A stretch of 56,231 bases of DNA from Flavobacterium sp. (GTDB lineage Bacteria > Bacteroidota > Bacteroidia > Flavobacteriales > Flavobacteriaceae): the NCBI GenBank assembly GCA_030151255.1, contig JASLED010000085.1, positions 1 through 56,231 of the forward strand, in the 5' to 3' direction. The stretch's first letter is position 1. Each line of letters opens with the position of its first letter. The notes under the pieces were generated by a model. That model was given only the letters and a program-made list of their open reading frames with translations, ran no database searches and had not been told where the DNA came from. Shown here one piece after another: positions 17,624 through 26,125 of this stretch. The position numbers were made by a program, and so were the translations under genes.

Positions 17624-18175
17624 ATGAAAAAATACAATCGATTCAATTTTTTTAAACATACTTATTGTGAATGGAAAGTTGTGCCTTTTACGATCATCGA
17701 AAATCGAAAGCCAGATTATAAAAGTGAAAAAGGAAGTTGTTATTATTTTGAAGAAAAAGGATTGTATAGATATTCTAATCATTGGGGACGTGTTGCAAAT
17801 TGTAGATGGAAATTGCTAACGGAAGATAAAGTTTCGCAAGGTTATTATGTTGGATATTCTGAATGGAAAGATTTTTATTCAAATGATGAAAAAGATCCTA
17901 ACTATGTGATTAAGGTTGATTTTGTAGATAAAAAAATTGATTTTGAGCATTTTATGAATGCAGGTAATAAAAGTGTAGTACGTAGAACTGCGATAGATAC
18001 AGCAAAACGCATTTCTGACGTAAAAAAAGTACTTCTTTCAGATGAGTGGGCAAAATATTTAGATTGCCCAGATGTTGAAGTAGTTCGAGAATTTTTGGTT
18101 ACCGAATTGATAAATACAAATAAAAGCTTACCAGAAATTAAACGAAAATTTATAAACAGTTTAAAAAATGATTAA
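17624..18175 (+). CDS. Conserved protein of unknown function
   Basis: The 183-residue soluble protein is not recognised. The N-terminal half is aromatic-rich and beta-like (HTYCEWKVVPFTI, GLYRYSNHWGRVANCRWKLL, GYYVGYSEWKDFY). The C-terminal half is helical (RRTAIDTAKRISDVKKVLL, VREFLVTELINTNKS). It starts directly after the pncA stop (TAAATG), so it is probably expressed with pncA. Its last codons lie inside the bidirectional terminator hairpin shared with the convergent kinase gene. Confidence 0.65.
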   Translation: MKKYNRFNFFKHTYCEWKVVPFTIIENRKPDYKSEKGSCYYFEEKGLYRYSNHWGRVANCRWKLLTEDKVSQGYYVGYSEWKDFYSNDEKDPNYVIKVDFVDKKIDFEHFMNAGNKSVVRRTAIDTAKRISDVKKVLLSDEWAKYLDCPDVEVVREFLVTELINTNKSLPEIKRKFINSLKND

Positions 18176-18208
18176 AAAGATACTTTTTTAAAAGATCTTT
18201 TTAATCAT
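18168..18208. terminator. Bidirectional terminator overlapping both convergent stop codons
   Basis: ATGATTAAAAAGAT (18168-18181) pairs perfectly with ATCTTTTTAATCAT (18195-18208). The stop codons of both flanking genes lie within its two arms, so both proteins end in Asn-Asp. Confidence 0.8.
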
Positions 18209-18863
18209 TACATTCCATCATCAATAAATGACCTTCAGTATAGGTAATAGTTACAATTCCGTCTGTAGCAACTGCATTGCTAGATCCAGTTCTAACACCT
18301 AATTCTAATCCTTCATTATTTAATTGATATTTTAAATTTTCGGTAGAAATATTAGTTACTTTACCCAACGGAATTAACGAAATTATAGTGTCTTTCGTAT
18401 ACCATTTTTTAAACGTATTGGGTGTTCTATATATTTTAGAATAATCATCCAAGATAACAATCTTAAGCTTGTCGTAATATTTAGGAATAGTTGTAATATT
18501 AGTAAAAGTATGATCGGCTCTTTTTCCTGTTGCCCAAATTACATTTACTGCTTTCATTCCTTTTTGAATTAGAAAATCAAAAGCTTTTTCTAAATCTGTA
18601 GAATTTTGATCTTCAATATGTACAATTTCCAAAGGATATTGTTTTTCATAATAAATTGTAGGATCAAAATTGCGATCAAAATCACCAATTATTACATCTA
18701 CTTTGATGTTTAGCTCCAAAACTCGTTCAATAGCTGCATCCAAAACTACAATATATGGCGACCATTCTAGCAATTGATTCATTAATTCTTGACTACAAGA
18801 TTCGCCGTTGGCAATAATTAATGCAGGTTCTTGATCATCTCGAACTATATGATGTGACGACAT
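18201..18863 (-). CDS. Thiamine pyrophosphokinase
   Basis: The 220-residue protein shows the thiamine pyrophosphokinase catalytic-domain motifs: IIGDFDRN (58-65) and the EDQNSTDLEKAF block (84-95), then GKRADHTF, with a C-terminal beta-rich thiamine-binding domain. It makes thiamine diphosphate from thiamine and ATP in the cytosol. It is transcribed alone, convergent with the pncA operon. No TPP riboswitch (CTGAGA box) is visible upstream. Confidence 0.88.
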   Translation of the reverse strand: MSSHHIVRDDQEPALIIANGESCSQELMNQLLEWSPYIVVLDAAIERVLELNIKVDVIIGDFDRNFDPTIYYEKQYPLEIVHIEDQNSTDLEKAFDFLIQKGMKAVNVIWATGKRADHTFTNITTIPKYYDKLKIVILDDYSKIYRTPNTFKKWYTKDTIISLIPLGKVTNISTENLKYQLNNEGLELGVRTGSSNAVATDGIVTITYTEGHLLMMECND

Positions 18864-18954
18864 AGGCTTATATTATTAATATTTACAACAAAGTAAAAAC
18901 ATTTAGCAGCAGAAAAAAACTTTTTTTAGTACACATAGAATATACAAAATAACT

Positions 18955-18962
18955 TATCTTTG
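18955..18962 (+). promoter_or_regulatory. -7 box of the rhodanese gene
   Basis: TATCTTTG matches TAnnTTTG. It overlaps an in-frame TTG at 18960, which argues that this TTG is not the start codon and that ATG 18990 is. Confidence 0.65.
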
Positions 18963-18989
18963 GTTGCATTACACAATAATGATAATAAA

Positions 18990-19295
18990 ATGGATTTACA
19001 ACAAGAACAATGGTGGGAAAACTACCAAAATGATGCAGATGCAATTATTCTAGATGTTCGTACAGAAGAAGAAGTAGAAGAAAAAGCGATTCCAAACGCT
19101 GTAAATATTGATATTTATTTAGGACAAGGTTTTTTAGACGCTATAGAAGAACTTGATAAAACAAAGAATTATTACGTTTATTGTAAGTCTGGAGGAAGAA
19201 GTAACCAAGCTTGTTTGTTAATGAAGTCTTTAGGATTTGAAAATGTAAATAATCTTTTAGGCGGAATTACTGAATGGGAAGGCCCAACAGTATAA
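18990..19295 (+). CDS. Rhodanese-like domain protein
   Basis: A single rhodanese domain of 101 residues: the LDVRTEEE segment (21-28), the active loop YCKSGGRS with catalytic Cys 65, and the C-terminal GGITEWEG. Such stand-alone domains carry sulfane sulfur as a persulfide on the Cys. The start is ATG 18990; an upstream in-frame TTG lies in the promoter. No signal peptide. It has its own promoter and terminator. Confidence 0.88.
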   Translation: MDLQQEQWWENYQNDADAIILDVRTEEEVEEKAIPNAVNIDIYLGQGFLDAIEELDKTKNYYVYCKSGGRSNQACLLMKSLGFENVNNLLGGITEWEGPTV

Positions 19296-19298
19296 AGA

Positions 19299-19325
19299 GA
19301 AGTCAACATTTGTTGACTTTTTTAT
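19299..19325 (+). terminator. Terminator of the rhodanese gene
   Basis: AAGTCAACA / TGTTGACTT stem directly followed by a T run. Confidence 0.85.
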
Positions 19326-19368
19326 TTAAAATCTAGTTCAATCATTTAATGTTATTATCAATTATTTT

Positions 19369-20247
19369 ATGCTAAATATTCACTTTGTCATTAATCCTAT
19401 TTCAGGAAAAGGAAAACATCAAATTACAGAAAGCTTAGTTGCCTTATATTTTCCAGCAAATGAGTATAATCTATTTATGCATTATACAGAAAGAAAAATG
19501 CATGCTATAGAACTTACAAAACAAGCGCTAAACGAAGGAGCAAATATTATTGTTGCTTGCGGAGGTGATGGAACAATACATGAAGTAGCAACACAAGTTG
19601 TAGGAAAAGATGTTTTATTTGGTATAATACCTGTAGGTTCTGGCAATGGTTTGGCATCAAACTTGCAGATACCAAAAGATATAAAGCAAGCCTTGCAAGT
19701 AATTCGAGATAGAAAATCAATGGCAATGGATGTTGGCTCCCTAAACGGAAAATATTTTTTTAGCAATTTAGGATTTGGAATTGATGCCACTATAATTGAT
19801 AAATACGAAAAATCTGGTAAGCGCAAGCTAGGTTCATATATAAAAGCAGCGTTAAATTCGGCACAAGAATATAAAGCAAAAAGAATGAAGGTAACTTATA
19901 ATGGACAAACAAAAGAAGTAAATCCATTATTATTGTTTATTTCGAATTCTAATGAAATGGGATATAAAATGTCGTTAACACCAAAAGCAAGTTTAACAGA
20001 CGGTTTGTTGGATTATATTATGGTGCCAAAAATTAATCTGCTAAAACAACTAACCTTTGGGCTTTATGTTGTATTGAAAAAAACAGAAAAATTTAGAAAA
20101 ACAGATTGCGCGCAAACACCAAAAATAGAAGTAGAAATATTTGAATCTAATAAAAATGGAGTGCAAATGGATGGCGAATACTATGAATTTGACACCAATC
20201 ATTTTTTGATTGAAATAGTAAAAGGAAGTTTAAAAGTAATTAATTAA
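19369..20247 (+). CDS. Diacylglycerol/lipid kinase family protein
   Basis: The 292-residue protein has the DAGK catalytic motifs: NPISGKGK (9-16), CGGDGTIHEV (64-73) and PVGSGNGLASNL (88-99). A C-terminal beta domain has FISNSNEMG and VQMDGEYYE. YegS/DgkB-type kinases phosphorylate diacylglycerol or related lipids at the membrane, and the exact lipid is not evident. It is monocistronic, with the rhodanese terminator upstream and the lpdA promoter downstream. Confidence 0.9.
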   Translation: MLNIHFVINPISGKGKHQITESLVALYFPANEYNLFMHYTERKMHAIELTKQALNEGANIIVACGGDGTIHEVATQVVGKDVLFGIIPVGSGNGLASNLQIPKDIKQALQVIRDRKSMAMDVGSLNGKYFFSNLGFGIDATIIDKYEKSGKRKLGSYIKAALNSAQEYKAKRMKVTYNGQTKEVNPLLLFISNSNEMGYKMSLTPKASLTDGLLDYIMVPKINLLKQLTFGLYVVLKKTEKFRKTDCAQTPKIEVEIFESNKNGVQMDGEYYEFDTNHFLIEIVKGSLKVIN

Positions 20248-20284
20248 AAAGGCGAATTATACAGTAAAAAACAATGATTAATTA

Positions 20285-20316
20285 TTGAAACAGTTGTTTA
20301 TAAAATTGTACATTTG
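20285..20316 (+). promoter_or_regulatory. Promoter of lpdA
   Basis: TTG at 20285-20287 and TACATTTG at 20309-20316, spaced 21 nt, match the Bacteroidota consensus. The ATG follows 34 nt later. Confidence 0.7.
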
Positions 20317-20350
20317 CTTATTAGGTACAAACATACAAAAGTAAAAAAAT

Positions 20351-21754
20351 ATGAATTCATTTGATGTAGTTGTAATTGGTTCAGGACCAGGTGGATATGT
20401 AGCTGCAATTCGTTGCGCTCAATTAGGATTTAAAACTGCAATTGTTGAAAAATATTCAACATTGGGTGGTACTTGTTTAAATGTTGGATGTATTCCTTCA
20501 AAGGCATTATTAGCTTCTTCACATATGGTAGAAGAAATGAAACATTTTGCAGAACACGGAATTGAAATTGCGGGAGATGTGAAAGTGGATATCGCTAAGA
20601 TGATCGAGCGTAAACAAGCAGTTGTAGATCAAACTTGTTCTGGCGTTAAATTCTTAATGGATAAGAATAAAATTACAGTTTTTGAAGGAGTTGGATCATT
20701 CGAAAGCGCTACTACAATTAACGTAACAAAAAATGATGGTTCTGTAGAATCAATTGAAGCAAAAAATACAATTATTGCCACAGGTTCTAAACCATCAAGT
20801 TTACCATTCATTACATTAGATAAAGAAAGAATTATTACTTCTACAGAAGCATTAAAATTGCCAGAAGTGCCTAAACATTTAATTATTATAGGTGGTGGAG
20901 TAATAGGTTTAGAATTAGGACAAGTTTATTTAAGATTAGGAGCTCAAGTTTCTGTAGTTGAATACGCAGATCGTATCCTTCCAACAATGGATGGAGCTGT
21001 TTCTAAAGAACTTACTAAAGTACTTAAAAAACAAGGAATGAAATTCTATACAACTCACAAAGTACAGTCTGTTGTAAGAGAAGGAGATATTGTAAAAGTT
21101 TCTGCAGAAGATAAAAAAGGAGAAATTGTTACTTTAGAAGGAGATTATGCTTTAGTAGCTGTTGGTCGTCGTCCATATACAGACGGCTTAAATGCAGATA
21201 AAGCAGGAGTAAAAATTACAGAAAGAGGACAAGTAGAAGTAAATGATCATTTACAAACTACAGCATCTAATATTTATGCTATTGGAGATGTTGTTCGTGG
21301 AGCAATGTTGGCACACAAAGCAGAAGAAGAAGGTGTAATGGTTGCAGAATATCTTGCAGGACAAAGACCACATATAAACTATAACTTAATTCCAGGTGTA
21401 GTATATACATGGCCAGAAGTTGCAGCTGTTGGTAAAACAGAAGAACAATTAAAGGCAGAAGGTGTAGCTTACAAGGTAGGTAGTTTTCCATTTAGAGCAT
21501 TAGGACGTTCTCGTGCAAGTGGTGATTTAGACGGATTAGTAAAAATTATTGCAGACCAAAATACCGATGAAGTTTTAGGAATTCATATGGTAGGTGCACG
21601 TGCAGCAGATTTAATTGCAGAAGCAGTAACAGCAATGGAATTTAGAGCATCAGCAGAAGATATTGCAAGAATGTCTCATGCTCATCCAACATTTGCAGAA
21701 GCAATAAAAGAAGCGGCATTAGCAGCAACAGATAATAGAGCATTACACGTATAA
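20351..21754 (+). CDS. lpdA: Dihydrolipoyl dehydrogenase
   Basis: The 467-residue flavoprotein has an FAD-binding GSGPGG (10-15), redox-active disulfide CLNVGC (42-47), an NAD-binding GGGVIGLE segment and the C-terminal dimer-interface motif SHAHPTFAE with the catalytic His. It is the E3 subunit of 2-oxoacid dehydrogenase and glycine cleavage complexes. No E1 or E2 genes are adjacent, so it is probably a shared stand-alone E3. Confidence 0.95.
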   Translation: MNSFDVVVIGSGPGGYVAAIRCAQLGFKTAIVEKYSTLGGTCLNVGCIPSKALLASSHMVEEMKHFAEHGIEIAGDVKVDIAKMIERKQAVVDQTCSGVKFLMDKNKITVFEGVGSFESATTINVTKNDGSVESIEAKNTIIATGSKPSSLPFITLDKERIITSTEALKLPEVPKHLIIIGGGVIGLELGQVYLRLGAQVSVVEYADRILPTMDGAVSKELTKVLKKQGMKFYTTHKVQSVVREGDIVKVSAEDKKGEIVTLEGDYALVAVGRRPYTDGLNADKAGVKITERGQVEVNDHLQTTASNIYAIGDVVRGAMLAHKAEEEGVMVAEYLAGQRPHINYNLIPGVVYTWPEVAAVGKTEEQLKAEGVAYKVGSFPFRALGRSRASGDLDGLVKIIADQNTDEVLGIHMVGARAADLIAEAVTAMEFRASAEDIARMSHAHPTFAEAIKEAALAATDNRALHV

Positions 21755-21772
21755 TGTTTAATGTAAACTGTT

Positions 21773-21810
21773 AAAAAAGAGCCTAAATTTCTAATTTAGG
21801 CTCTTTTTTG
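21773..21810 (+). terminator. Terminator of lpdA
   Basis: A 17-bp perfect stem, 21773-21789 with 21793-21809, loop TCT, ending in T6. Confidence 0.95.
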
Positions 21811-21840
21811 TTTCGTGTGAAATAAAATATAATATATTTG
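21807..21840 (+). promoter_or_regulatory. Promoter of the surface lipoprotein gene
   Basis: TATATTTG (21833-21840) is a good -7 box. TTTG at 21807-21810, which is the end of the lpdA terminator T tract, is 22 nt upstream and can serve as the -33 element. ATG 22 nt downstream. Confidence 0.6.
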
Positions 21841-21862
21841 CCTTCAATCAAAAAGTAAAAAA

Positions 21863-22489
21863 ATGAAAAAGATAATAGCATTTGCGGCGGCAGTTGTATT
21901 GTTTATCGCTTGTTCTAAAGACGATAAGAACTCAACAAACGATCCAATTTTCTCTCAACCATATACAGAATTACAAGATTTATCTGAATTAACAACAGGT
22001 AAATATCAATATGTAGGTAATAAATTAGGTGACAGAAAAGTAGGTTTAGTTGGAGAAGGAACTTATTGTAAACAGTTAGATAATATTATTGTAACTGAAG
22101 AGTTTTCGGAAACAACTGGAAAAATGGAGAAAATTATTTATTACAGTAACTTTCGTTTAGATAAAGTAGATAATGTACAAAAATGTATTAGTATTTTTCA
22201 GTTTCCAAGAATAATGACAGATTTTAACTTAGTTGAGCCAGGAAAATTAAGAACTAAAATCTATGATGAATTTACTGAAGAGGAATATAAAAAAGACGAA
22301 AACGGAGATATATTGTGGGATGAAGAAGGACAACCAATTCCTGTAATTAAAAAAGAAATAAGAGACGTTTATCGCGGATATATAGAAATCGGATTTCAGG
22401 CAGGATATTTAAGAATGGAAGATCGTATTTCAGATTATAATCGTGTTACCAAAGACGAAAAAGTATATTTATATTTTAAAAAAATGTAA
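21863..22489 (+). CDS. Putative surface-exposed lipoprotein, function unknown
   Basis: The 208-residue protein has a lipoprotein signal peptide with lipobox FIAC and lipidated Cys at residue 17. The next residues, SKDD, fit the K-(D/E)2 lipoprotein export signal described in Capnocytophaga and related Bacteroidota, so it is probably moved to the outer face of the outer membrane. The mature part is beta-rich and acidic, with no recognised domain. It contains two Cys (in TYCKQ and QKCIS) that could form a disulfide. It is monocistronic with its own promoter and terminator. Confidence 0.75.
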   Translation: MKKIIAFAAAVVLFIACSKDDKNSTNDPIFSQPYTELQDLSELTTGKYQYVGNKLGDRKVGLVGEGTYCKQLDNIIVTEEFSETTGKMEKIIYYSNFRLDKVDNVQKCISIFQFPRIMTDFNLVEPGKLRTKIYDEFTEEEYKKDENGDILWDEEGQPIPVIKKEIRDVYRGYIEIGFQAGYLRMEDRISDYNRVTKDEKVYLYFKKM

Positions 22490-22495
22490 TAAGTT

Positions 22496-22531
22496 AAAAA
22501 GCTTTCATCTGTTTAGATCGAAAGCTTTTTT
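22496..22531 (+). terminator. Terminator of the lipoprotein gene
   Basis: AAAAAGCTTTC with GAAAGCTTTTT, extended inward by ATC/GAT past one bulged C, followed by T-rich sequence. Confidence 0.85.
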
Positions 22532-22535
22532 GTTT

Positions 22536-22567
22536 TTGTAAGAATTACCGAATAAGCCTTACATTTG
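22536..22567 (+). promoter_or_regulatory. Promoter of the 109-residue protein gene
   Basis: TTG 22536-22538 and TACATTTG 22560-22567 with 21-nt spacing, 25 nt before the ATG. Confidence 0.65.
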
Positions 22568-22592
22568 TGTTTCTAAAAAATAAACAATATAA

Positions 22593-22922
22593 ATGGACAT
22601 AAAAACATTAATTCAACAGCATCTTGATGAGTTGTTTTTTATAGCAGATCAGAAAGAAAAGCTTAATACAAATTTAGTAGTAGAAATTGGAGCATATGTT
22701 GGCGCAGGAGTTTTAAGAGGAAGGTTTTCTGCTAATAAAGAAGTTACACAAGAAGAAATTAATGGAGTATTTGGTGTTATTGGCGATTTTTGCAAACAAA
22801 GTTTTGGAAGAAGTTATACAAAGGTGCACTTCAAAAAAATGACTACGTTAGCACTAGAACTCTTACAAAAAACTAGCTTTGATGATGATTTACAAACATT
22901 TCTACTAGAAATGCAGAAATAG
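22593..22922 (+). CDS. Small conserved protein of unknown function
   Basis: The 109-residue soluble protein has mixed helices, with a Gly-rich turn VEIGAYVGAGVLRGRF in the middle and a Phe/Lys-rich segment FGRSYTKVHFKKM. It has no signal peptide, no membrane helix and no motif that I recognise. A clear promoter and terminator frame it, which supports a real gene. Confidence 0.65.
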   Translation: MDIKTLIQQHLDELFFIADQKEKLNTNLVVEIGAYVGAGVLRGRFSANKEVTQEEINGVFGVIGDFCKQSFGRSYTKVHFKKMTTLALELLQKTSFDDDLQTFLLEMQK

Positions 22923-22941
22923 TTTTTAATAAAAATGATAG

Positions 22942-22982
22942 AAAAAGAGAAGTTACTAAAGTTTTAACTTCTCTTTTTTTTG
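22942..22982 (+). terminator. Terminator of the 109-residue protein gene
   Basis: Perfect 14-bp stem 22942-22955 / 22965-22978 with a T10 tract. Confidence 0.9.
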
Positions 22983-23157
22983 TTAATAATAGCTTTAATT
23001 AACAATACTTTCATTTAAAATGTTAAATAAATTAGTAAGTAGAAAATATTAAAAGCAAAAAGCCACTCTGCTGTTAATAAGCTTGTTATATGAAGCACAT
23101 TAAGATATCTTGGCATCTTATTTAATCAAAAAAATACTAATCAAAATAGATTTGAAA

Positions 23158-26070
23158 ATGAACAAAAGCATGAGTTTTTTTACAAATGCAGTTTTAGCAT
23201 TGTTTTTATTACTTGGTTCTTTTTCCCATGCACAAAAAAAGCCATTAGATCATTCAGTTTATGATGCTTGGCAAAGTGTTGGTGTACGAAAATTATCCAA
23301 TGATGGAAAAAAGATTCAATATGAAGTAAATCCACAAGAGGGAGATAAAACATTGTTTTTATCTTTTGTTGATACAAAAGAAGAGATAAAAGTTGAACGC
23401 GCCGAAAAAGCAGTTTTTACAAACGATTCTAGATTTGTAGCTTTTCAAATCAAACCTTTTTTTAAGGATATAAAAGCTGTAAAAAATAAAAAGAAAAAAG
23501 AAGATGAGTTAGCAAAAGATTCACTTGGTATTTATAATTTTTCGAAAAAAGAATTGGTGAAAATACCAAATGTAAAATCATTTAAAATTCCTGAAAAAGG
23601 CACAGATTACATTGCATATTTATTAGAAAAAGCAAAAGATACAGTAAAAGGAAAAAGCAAACCAGCACCAAAAGCAAAAGGAAAAGACAAAACTCCTCTG
23701 CAATTGGTATTGATGAATTTATCCAACTCAAGTAAAATTGAACTTAATAATGTTGTTGATTATTATTTCAACGAAAAAGGCACTTACTTAGTTTTTACAA
23801 CAGCAAATCCGGAGAAGAAAAAAGCAGATAATAAAGAAAAATCCGACGAAAAGGAAGCTGAAGAAGATAAATCTGAAGTAAAACAAACTAATCCAGAAGC
23901 AACAAAAGAAACGCCATCTACCATTTATGGAGTTTTTGCTATTGATTTAAAAACACAAAAGCAATATACCTTATTTGAAGGTGAAGGTGATTTTTCTCGT
24001 TTCAGTTTCGATAAAAATGGCGAGCAAGTAGTTTTTACATTTAATAATGAAGAAGAAAAAACATTAGTAAAAACATATACTATTTATTATAGTAAAATGC
24101 CAAAAGCTGCCAAAGTTTTACTAACAGATAAAACGGCCGGTATGCCAAATAATTGGGTAATTTCAGAGAATTATACACCTATATTTAGTAAAAACGGAAA
24201 GCGTTTATATTTTGGAACAGCGCCAAAACCAATTGCAAAAGATACTACATTAATTGCAGACGATTATGCTGTGGTAGATATTTGGCATTTTAATGAAGAT
24301 TATTTACAACCACAACAATTAGTTTCATTAGATAAAGATTTAAAACGTTCATTCTTAGCTACAATCAACTTGGCAAAACCATCAAAAATGGTTCAGTTGG
24401 CAGATAACAATAGCAACTCAGCTTCATTGGTTGATGAAGGCGATGCTTCTATTGTATTCTTATCTTCAGATTTTGGACGTAGAGTAGAAAAACAATGGAA
24501 TGTTTCTGGAGTTACTTCTTACTATGTTGTAGATGTTGAAACAGGCGCTAGAAAATTAGTAGTAAAAGATTTACCAGGTAGAGCAAGTATTTCGCCAAAA
24601 GGTACGGCAGTTGCTTATTTTAATAGTCAAGAAGGCAATTGGTACTTGTATGATGTAAAAACAGGTAAAACAAAATGGCTAAATAAAGGACTTCAGGTTT
24701 CTTTTGCAGATGAAGAATTTGATATGCCAGATAACCCTTCGGCTTATGGGTTACAAGGATGGACAACAAATGATGAATCTGTTTTAATAAGAGATCGATT
24801 TGATATTTGGGAATTTTTTGTACGCGATGCAAAATCTGCAAGAATGATTACAAATGGTTTTGGTAGAAAAAATACAATTACTTTTGATTTAATACAGTTA
24901 AATTCAGAAGAAAGAGCATTTAATAGAAATGAAGTATTGATTGCTGCTGTATTTAATGAAAAAAATAAAGATGCTGGATTCTTTAGCCTTAGAATAAAAG
25001 AGCAAAATAATCCAACAGAAATCTTAATGGAAAACTTCAATGGATTTAATTTTTTAACTAAAGCAAACGATGCACAAGTATATGCTTTTGTAAAAGGAAA
25101 TTTTATAACACCAAATGAATTATTTGTTGGAACAGATTTAAGTAAAGCAGAAAAAATTTCAACAACAAATAAACAACAACAAGAATATAACTGGGGAACA
25201 AATGAATTAATTCATTGGACTACACCAAACGGATTTGATGCAACAGGAGTTTTATTTAAGCCTGAAGATTTTGATCCGAACAAAAAATATCCAATGATTG
25301 TTTATTTCTACGAAAAACTATCAGATAATTTAAATAGATACGAAGCACCAGCGCCAACACCATCTCGTTTAAATATTCCGTTTTTTGTAAGTAACGGTTA
25401 TTTAGTATTTACACCAGATGTAAGTTATATTGACGGTTATCCAGGAAAATCGGCAGAAGAATATATTAATTCTGGGGTCGATTTCTTAAAAGAAAATGCA
25501 TGGGTTGACGGAAATAAAATTGCAATTCAAGGACAAAGTTGGGGAGGATACCAAGTAACACATCTTGTTACAGTTACTGACAGATATGCTGCAGCTTGGG
25601 CAGGAGCACCAGTTTCTAATATGACATCTGCTTATGGAGGAATTCGTTGGCAAACTGGAATGAGCAGACAATTTCAATACGAAAAAACACAAAGTAGAAT
25701 TGGAAAAACACTTTGGGATGGATATGATTTATATATCGAAAATTCACCATTATTCAAAGTGCCAAATATTACAACTCCGTTGGTAATTATGCACAATGAT
25801 AATGATGGAGCAGTGCCTTGGTATCAAGGAATTGAAATGTATATGGCAATGCGTAGATTAAGCAAACCTGTTTGGATGTTGAACTATAATGGAGATGAGC
25901 ATAATTTAATGAAACGTCAGAACAGAAAAGATATTCAAATTCGTCAGCAGCAATTTTTCGATTATTATTTAAAAGGAGCAAAGGCACCAGTTTGGATGGT
26001 AAAAGGAGTTCCGGCAATAATGAAAGGAAAAGATTGGGGATTTGAACTTACTGAGGAAAAAGTTCAATAG
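23158..26070 (+). CDS. S9 family prolyl oligopeptidase-like peptidase
   Basis: From ATG 23158 the product has 970 residues with a signal peptide (to about residue 25, SFSHAQ). An in-frame TTG at 23110 would add 16 residues before the signal peptide and is unlikely. The N-terminal two thirds form a beta-propeller. The C-terminal third is an alpha/beta hydrolase with triad Ser 794 (GQSWGGY), Asp 883 (HNDNDGAVP) and His 915 (GDEHN). It is predicted to be a periplasmic or secreted serine exopeptidase. A Lys/Glu-rich low-complexity insertion (about 218-250) interrupts the propeller. It is convergent with the RND operon, sharing a 25-bp hairpin. Confidence 0.9.
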   Translation: MNKSMSFFTNAVLALFLLLGSFSHAQKKPLDHSVYDAWQSVGVRKLSNDGKKIQYEVNPQEGDKTLFLSFVDTKEEIKVERAEKAVFTNDSRFVAFQIKPFFKDIKAVKNKKKKEDELAKDSLGIYNFSKKELVKIPNVKSFKIPEKGTDYIAYLLEKAKDTVKGKSKPAPKAKGKDKTPLQLVLMNLSNSSKIELNNVVDYYFNEKGTYLVFTTANPEKKKADNKEKSDEKEAEEDKSEVKQTNPEATKETPSTIYGVFAIDLKTQKQYTLFEGEGDFSRFSFDKNGEQVVFTFNNEEEKTLVKTYTIYYSKMPKAAKVLLTDKTAGMPNNWVISENYTPIFSKNGKRLYFGTAPKPIAKDTTLIADDYAVVDIWHFNEDYLQPQQLVSLDKDLKRSFLATINLAKPSKMVQLADNNSNSASLVDEGDASIVFLSSDFGRRVEKQWNVSGVTSYYVVDVETGARKLVVKDLPGRASISPKGTAVAYFNSQEGNWYLYDVKTGKTKWLNKGLQVSFADEEFDMPDNPSAYGLQGWTTNDESVLIRDRFDIWEFFVRDAKSARMITNGFGRKNTITFDLIQLNSEERAFNRNEVLIAAVFNEKNKDAGFFSLRIKEQNNPTEILMENFNGFNFLTKANDAQVYAFVKGNFITPNELFVGTDLSKAEKISTTNKQQQEYNWGTNELIHWTTPNGFDATGVLFKPEDFDPNKKYPMIVYFYEKLSDNLNRYEAPAPTPSRLNIPFFVSNGYLVFTPDVSYIDGYPGKSAEEYINSGVDFLKENAWVDGNKIAIQGQSWGGYQVTHLVTVTDRYAAAWAGAPVSNMTSAYGGIRWQTGMSRQFQYEKTQSRIGKTLWDGYDLYIENSPLFKVPNITTPLVIMHNDNDGAVPWYQGIEMYMAMRRLSKPVWMLNYNGDEHNLMKRQNRKDIQIRQQQFFDYYLKGAKAPVWMVKGVPAIMKGKDWGFELTEEKVQ

Positions 26071-26073
26071 AAT

Positions 26074-26125
26074 ATAAAACCGAATAAAAAAAGCGCTTTT
26101 AAGCGCTTTTTTTATTCGGTTTTAT
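26074..26125. terminator. Bidirectional terminator with 25-bp perfect stem
   Basis: 26074-26098 is the exact reverse complement of 26101-26125, separated by TT. The centre GCGCTT/AAGCGC is flanked by A7 and T7. The stop codon of the minus-strand gene is inside the right arm. Confidence 0.93.

Noticed and set aside
18864..18954. Possible TPP riboswitch before the thiamine pyrophosphokinase
   Set aside because: Too short and without a CTGAGA box on the minus strand.
23147..23154. TAGATTTG as the promoter of the S9 peptidase
   Set aside because: It is only 3 nt from the best ATG; transcription would start inside the coding sequence, so it is probably chance.
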